The notes beneath the pieces were generated by a model. That model did not search any database and had not been told where the DNA came from. It worked only from the letters and a program-made list of their open reading frames with translations. A DNA stretch of 64,000 bases from positions 62,001 to 126,000 of the forward strand of contig JAIFAC010000263.1 of the NCBI GenBank assembly GCA_026545765.1, in the 5' to 3' direction. Shown piece by piece: positions 58,341 through 64,000 of this stretch. Position numbers and translations under genes: made by a program. Source of the DNA: Plantago major. Lineage: Eukaryota > Streptophyta > Magnoliopsida > Lamiales > Plantaginaceae. Within the stretch, counting starts at the first letter, position 1. Each line of letters begins with the position of its first letter.

Positions 58341-59344
58341 TGTACACCCCTATATCATTTCATCAAATGTTTTGGCTACCCAAGCAGATGTAACATGTGA
58401 TACTCTGTCTAACTTAGATCAAGTATGTACATTCACCAATCTCTTCAAGATATATGTAGCATCAGCTTCAGTTCTTGATATATACACATTAAATGGACAT
58501 TCATCATCTACGCATACTACTCCAACCTTCATCATGTTGCTAACAGTGTACTTGAAATCCCGACAATGGGTGATAGAATGTTGAACAAGTGCTTTTCTAA
58601 CCTCATCAAATGAACTTTTTTCATGTCTACTGGTGGATTGAACACATTAAGGCCTCGATACTTGGGTACTGCACATTTTCTATCACCATCCAATTCATAG
58701 TGGCGAATAGTTAGCTCCAGTGAGTTGTCTTGTCCACCTTACCCTTATTCCTACCCTTGCCCTTTGACCTTATTTCTCTTTCACGTACACCTGCCCATTC
58801 CTCTTCAGGATCCACATACCTATCATACATTTCATCATCCAAATCACAATTCCCATCACTATCTGCATAGTACTCTTCATGTCAGAATCTGAACCCACGG
58901 AAACTCCACAATCACTGTCACTGTTGGTAACCTCATATATACCTCTTCAGGATCCCCATTACAATCAACAAACCTCCCTATACATGATTTATTCCCATTG
59001 AAGAATATGCGCATAATTTCTTTAAAATCCTCAACATCATCAACACAAATCAATGATGAACAGTCATCCACATCCCCAACACGGAAATATAACCCATGTT
59101 CGCCGGATTCTTCCATGCCTATTTCGTCAACCATGTAGCCCAGATCCGAAAGGGAAATTTCTTCAAGACCAACATAGTCCACAAAACAACTCTTGCCTCC
59201 AACATAACTTACCGAGGTAGGACCGCTGCTAATTTCCATATGCTTTCCTAAATAATGAAATTTAATGGAGAATAATTCACACCCTGGGATCAATAAACAA
59301 TGATACACCGATAATATTTGTATGTTCAAAATTTTCAGACACAC
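58340..59344 (-). pseudogene. Mutator-like (MULE) transposase N-terminal part
   Basis: The ORF 59344-58877 contains ELFSIKFHYLGKHMEI, SYVGGKSCFVDYVGLEEISL and DLGYMVDEIGMEESG, the PB1-like N-terminal domain common in plant MULE proteins (family knowledge). After a frame change the minus strand of 58640-58380 reads HSITHCRDFKYTVSNMM, DDECPFNVYISRTEAD and ATYILKRLVNVHT, the MULE zinc-binding DNA-binding domain; the expected Cys after HT is a stop. The catalytic DDE domain and the SWIM zinc finger are absent, so it is 3' truncated. Terminal inverted repeats were not found. Confidence 0.65.
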
Positions 59345-59795
59345 TAATAGTTCTGAGGAACACCGACATATGCTAATCCCAGTAACAGTGCACTTTTATA
59401 CAATCATTAACAAATAAAAATAAGGCAGTGTTATTGTCAATATATGTTCCTTCATTATCATGATTGAGATAATGAGCTAGCTGTTTTTTTACTGAGCCTT
59501 GGGAGTATACATGAAATTAAAAAAAAAAAAAAAAAACTAAGATGCTTGAAATCCATCCAAAATTGCAACATGAGCCCGTAGATTCAAATAAAGAACAACT
59601 GAAAAAGAAAATTGCATAACATTAAACAAACATATTCCATTTCACCTTTCAATACCGGGGGACCATTTTGTTTTTGAAAGTCAGCTTAAGTTTATCATTG
59701 TTGAAGAATATTAATACGACCGTGTCAGAATAGCTTCACCCGTAAAATCAGACTTTCACGACTTAATTAATAATCGCTTTTCACTAACGATAACC
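59345..59795. other. AT-rich spacer, nothing recognised
   Basis: Contains an A run (59519-59536). No ORF of note and no repeat borders seen. Confidence 0.4.
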
Positions 59796-59798
59796 TAG

Positions 59799-60365
59799 CC
59801 CATGTTTGTGATTGTTTGGTTTCAGATAAGGCGATTTATATTCAAGAAAGCCATTGAGTCTTAGAAGACAAGACATACGACTTTCAAGCTCAATATCTTA
59901 GACTCTTAAGATTGAATGATTTCGACTCTTCAAGATAAGGATAAAGATGAAGACTTGATTCTGATTCACATCAGATTAAAGCATTATAAATACCAGATCA
60001 AGTGATGAAGAAGGGCACGAATTGAGAGTTTACAGATTCACAATCATAGTTGTTATCTTCTCATGTTTTACTAGTCTTGGAAGTGTCTAGCTTAGGTACT
60101 TCGGAATAACTCATTCCGACTAGTTTAGCGTTTGATCTTTTCTTATTGAAAAGGTTAAACCTAGTTTGTATAAATCCTCTTCATATAGTGGATATTTTGC
60201 CTTACGGTAAGAGGTATATTTATATACCGCTAGAAACTTTGTGTTTGTCAGGTTCGCTTATTTAATTCCACTGTTCGAGTGTGATTGTCACTGTGACACT
60301 CACTGTGATAGCAACATTGCTATTCATAGTTGTGTAACAGTATAGTAACAAAGTCCTTCAGGTCC
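59799..60365 (+). repeat. Possible solo LTR remnant
   Basis: A stretch with an LTR-like layout: TG start (59799), a TATA-type site (about 59984, ATTATAAATACC), and a leader-like part rich in TAGCTTAGGTACTTCGG-type sequence. There is no coding region next to it and no target duplication was confirmed. A DNA transposon or gene promoter cannot be excluded. Confidence 0.3.
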
Positions 60366-60384
60366 TTTATTTCTTTCAGTTTTA

Positions 60385-63068
60385 ATATGTGAAATTGTTC
60401 CTCAATAATTGACGTGGCAATGAAATGCGATATTGCATGCTTTTATACCCTCGTTTTATGCCTTAGATTCAATATTTGTATTGTTTTATGGTCAAATACC
60501 AACTTCGTGTGTATTTTGTAGGTCATGATCGCATTTTTGAGAATTGCACGATTTCAGGCATTAAAACGACATAATTGTGCAAAATCGAGAAAGGTTTAAT
60601 ATGCCGGATCAATGCTGTACGGAGTTCGAGGAGTCAAAAATGTCATGAGACCAACCAATTCTAAGATAATTGAAGATGCAACAACATTGTAGAAGACCAC
60701 TTTTCGATGAAACAAAGTTACGAAGACCGAAATCGAAGAATAAAGAAGAATGCATGCATTATGCAGAATCGACTCATGCGCAAGATAAGTTTCTCTCGCG
60801 CCCAAAGGCGGACCGTAGTGGAGTGGCGGTTTGCTCCCGGGCCTTTTTCCTGGCCTGTCAGGCTATAGCCCGCCTTCCTAAACCTTCCTTAATGAAGAAT
60901 GGCGGCCAAAGCACGAAATTTCAACTAGAGATCGATCACGAAGTTAGCTTTAGTCTACAACTACAGCCTTATTCTCTAATTGCTTTTAGAGTATAATTTG
61001 AGCTTATCACTCCAATCCCTCACAAGGAAATCCTACACATCTCTTTCACACTGAAGTGTCCAAGAGTTAATCACTCAAGAAACAATAAGAGAAAAGGAAG
61101 GTGACTTTCGTCACAAAGGTGCTTCAAATACCTCATGCAATGTACTCAATCAGTTAAGTCAGAAGAGGCTTTTCCTTGCACACAACAACTTGTCGGAGCA
61201 TACAACCAAACTTCCATATCACCACATATTTGCATACAATAAATTAGATGCTAATCAATTTGGCCACTATGGGCTCTTTCCCTCATTTTTTGGTAAGGTC
61301 TGCTTTAATCAAGTCCGTGACTTTTCCGCATGTCATTGGGTACGCCATCAACCCTCACGGACATATGGCTTTTTAAGACCACGCGATATATAGGTGGTAT
61401 TTGAAACACGCCTAACACGACTACTACCAGAGAGACAAGCACCACAGATACACTCCGAGACGAATCAACTAATCAGGGGAAGTAATACATATTACAAAAA
61501 TTGAATAATAAACATGTGAACACAGCAGATTTCTTCTCCCCAAACCGGTTCCTCGCAATGTACTGGCTTTTGATAAAATGAAACATGAAGAGCATGCCGT
61601 TCGTCTTACTTAACTTAACTGAGTACACATGAGAATGAAAAGGCGCAAACAAAAGGGTTCAGACTTCCAAAGGATCACACAAGCGCCGTACAATATTTTT
61701 TCATCGGCTTAAAGTTTTCACCGCTTTTTCGACTAAAGAGTTAAACAAACTTGCTATTTACAGGAAAAACAAACTTACAAGATCTTAAATCTACTACACC
61801 ACCTTACTTAAATATCATGCAAAACGTAAGCATCAAGCAGATTTAACAATCACAATAGAAGTTTTCGTAACTTGGAAGAATGACTCACGAAAGACTCTAG
61901 AGAAGAAAAATAAAAATGACCAAAACAAACAGAAAGTAAAGGACGAAAGACTCTAGAGACTCAGAAAATAGAGAAAATGCATACAAGACACTAGAGAGCA
62001 CATTGATGAGACAATATTCTAACGTCTCATTTGGTCCTTTTTAGCGGTCTTTGTGAGTCTTGCCTTTACTTTTGTAGTCTTTTAGTTCGCTTTTATGCTT
62101 TGTGGTATTTTGATGTTGTTTTGGTGAATCGATGATTTTGAGCCAAAATAAGGGCAAGCTAATACGGCTCGTCATGGCGAGGTATCCTTCCCGCCAAGTA
62201 GATTTTACGAGGACATCTATTATGATAAAGAAAACTTCGCCATGCAGCGGCCAAATTTCGTAATTCATTTTTCCTTATTAGATTAGAATTTTGATTCCTT
62301 TCTTTCATACTTCTTTAACCTAGTTTTGAAAAAGCTCCTAGATTCGCATATCGACATTGAGACATCTTTCGAGCTTGGTTATTCATCGATTTTACTCATC
62401 ATGATTATTGGTATTGATTTCTCCATCGCTTTTATTCTTTACAATTCGCTCTTTATCCCATCGATCAATTGTATGTTATTGCATTCGAGTTTATCATCTA
62501 TGTTTCGTATGATTATTACCATGAATCTTTGTATGCAATTATCTATTATGAGTAGCTAAACCACTCAACACGGTAGTGATGTGACATGATTGATTAATTC
62601 GCTTCAGGGTTGGATTAGTTCATATAGGTTGTGCTCGCTCAAATATCTTCGTAAAACCTTTCAATCCAATAAGCTAGTTCAAAGATTCTCTAAAACGTTT
62701 TGGTTAAGGATCGGATCGACGAACCACGATTAATCTAATTCAAAGACTTTCAAATAGCGCTTGGTTGAATTCGATTGATTGCTTTAAGTACACCACCGTA
62801 TTGACAAGTATGAGCGATTTCCTAGAGCGGATTAGTATTACTCGATCATAATCTGTGTTCTTCTCTCATTGTTAAAAACCGCTTTCCGCTTCGCTTTCTA
62901 GTTATTAGAGGTAATCAAAACCAAACAAATCAAACCGCTTCCACAAGTGACTATTTGTTTTCAATCGCTAGCTTAATCGTTCCTTAGCTTAACGATTCTT
63001 GGTTAGCATTGTTTGTCTACAACAACCGCTTACTTGTTTTCTAAGTAGTAATTTGAGCACATCAAATT
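60385..63068 (+). repeat. LTR/leader sequence of Ty3 (Athila/Tat-like) element, borders unclear
   Basis: Two parts read like Athila/Tat LTR text: 60400-61010 (TTTTATACCCTCGTTTTATG..., and a GC-rich GGCGGACC...GGGCC patch) and 61980-63068 (TTGGTCCTTTTTAGCGGTC..., GGCGAGGTATCC, ending near GAGCACATCAA). It leads directly into a gag of the same lineage. The middle (61010-61980) may be an insertion or a second LTR part. A degraded primer-binding site (TTTGCACATTGGGGGAA) follows at 63066-63082. Confidence 0.45.
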
Positions 63069-63181
63069 TGCACATTGGGGGAATCAATTCCTATCAGAAG
63101 CTGATTGCAAATCTTTACTTGTTTTCCAACTTACCTGAGGTTTAGTGCACTAACAGAAACTAAGGATATTTTGAGGTTTTC

Positions 63182-64000
63182 GTGTTGTGTAGATCTAACA
63201 ACAGGTTGATCAGAAAGGACATTTCAATGGCTCAGTTAACCTATGGAGCCTACATGCAGCCCGACGAGGTTAAGGCCGGAAGGGCAGCAATCGTGCTGTC
63301 TAATGAGGCGAGGAATTTGGAACTCAAAGCTCACCACTTCCATAATCTCCCCAAGTTCTACGGAATGGCCAACGAGGATGTGATAAGGTCTTCAAGGAGT
63401 TTGGCATCGATCAGTGGATTCCGCTGACAGTGAGGAGTAATAGCCAGATGGAGAGATAAGGAAGAAGGTTTTTCCAATGTGCCTACATGATAAAGTTAGA
63501 ACCGTTGAACCAGCCTGGGGGTTCTCTACCTACTTGGGATTCTCTCTATATAAAGCCTTCGTGAATAAATTTTACCCTCCCGAGAGAACACAACAACTTC
63601 GTGCCCAGATAATGCAGTTTCAACAGATGCATGATGAGACCTTCTATGAAGCTCGGGGACCGTTTTTTGCAGTTATTGGCCCAATGACCTCACCACAGGA
63701 TAAACGATATGAGCTTATGTGTCCAATTTTATGAAGGCCTGGATTGGGAATATCAAAATATGGTCGATGTGAGCTGTAAAATCTCCTTCCTGGAAGCCTC
63801 CGTTGATGAATTGAACAGTGTTTTCGAGAAGCTGGCAGCAACATCGCAACTTAAGGGGGCAAGAGATAAGGCTAGGAGAGTTGCAGCCAGAAAAGGAAGA
63901 GACCTGTACGTATTATCGAGCTAGAAAACGTAAATCAGAGCCATATGGAGAGGTCTCGAGGTAATGCTCGAGGCGCAGAAAATTCGTGAAAAAATAACCA
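63182..64000 (+). pseudogene. gag: Ty3 (Athila/Tat-like) gag, partial and frame-broken
   Basis: Capsid domain of a Ty3 retrotransposon gag, cut by the window end. Pieces in order are EARNLELKAHHFHNLPKFYG and MANEDV (63310-63385), then a shifted part with INKFYPPERTQQLR-type text (NKFYPPERTQQLRAQIMQFQ, about 63570) and MHDETFYEA, then a third frame with VQFYEGLDWEYQNMVDVSC and ELNSVFEKLAATSQL (63720-63860). The order and wording fit the retrotransposon gag domain of Athila/Tat elements (family knowledge). At least three frames are used, so it is inactive or affected by consensus error. The rest of gag-pol should lie right of the window. Confidence 0.75.

Noticed and set aside
1-64000. CRISPR arrays, bacterial operons or ribosome-binding sites
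   Set aside because: The tandem repeats have no spacers of even size and no cas-like genes, and the coding style (introns, NLRs, plant retroelements) is eukaryotic.

Overview
This is a stretch of a plant nuclear genome: AT-rich, intron-bearing, dominated by retrotransposons, with CC-NBS-LRR (NLR) disease-resistance genes of the R1/late-blight-like type. Those NLRs suggest an asterid, perhaps Lamiales; the species is an inference and was not identified.

Layout. Positions 1-39146 are mostly three copies of one large Ty1/copia (Sirevirus-like) family. Copy A (minus, 1-15090, cut by the window start) sits inside copy C (plus, 15091-21509 visible). Copy B (plus, 23497-39146) is complete: two LTRs of about 1.56-1.58 kb, an iMet-type primer site, gag-pol, a 6.6 kb accessory region after pol, a polypurine tract, and a 5-bp target duplication GAGTT. 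B lies inside the LRR part of a third NLR (NLR3), now a scattered pseudogene (23373-23496, 39147-39424, 41995-42081). Copy C also carries a short LINE-derived insertion. Between C and B are an inverted LTR remnant and a second copia family remnant.

Positions 39.4-48.2 kb are AT-rich with a SINE-like tRNA head, a segment duplicated from the NLR1 intron, an unrecognised minus-strand set of exon-like ORFs, and one clear orphan first exon with promoter. Positions 48529-53669 hold two minus-strand NLRs in tandem: NLR2 (upstream, CC-NB-ARC-LRR with several frame breaks) and NLR1 (CC and LRR open, but the NB-ARC core is missing). Right of them are a 6-copy minisatellite of about 135 bp, low-complexity AT-rich DNA, a truncated Mutator-like transposase 5' end, and at the window end LTR/leader and gag sequence of a Ty3 (Athila/Tat-like) element.

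Two points stand out. First, the accessory region of the copia family contains a chain of short phase-0 exons separated by 78-85 bp GT-AG introns, conserved in all three copies, and the exons look like tandem duplicates of one another. Second, copies differ in a systematic way (CTG/CAG in one, CG/CCG in the other, often with a lost base). This breaks reading frames and looks more like a consensus error than biology, so frameshifts in this window should be treated with caution.
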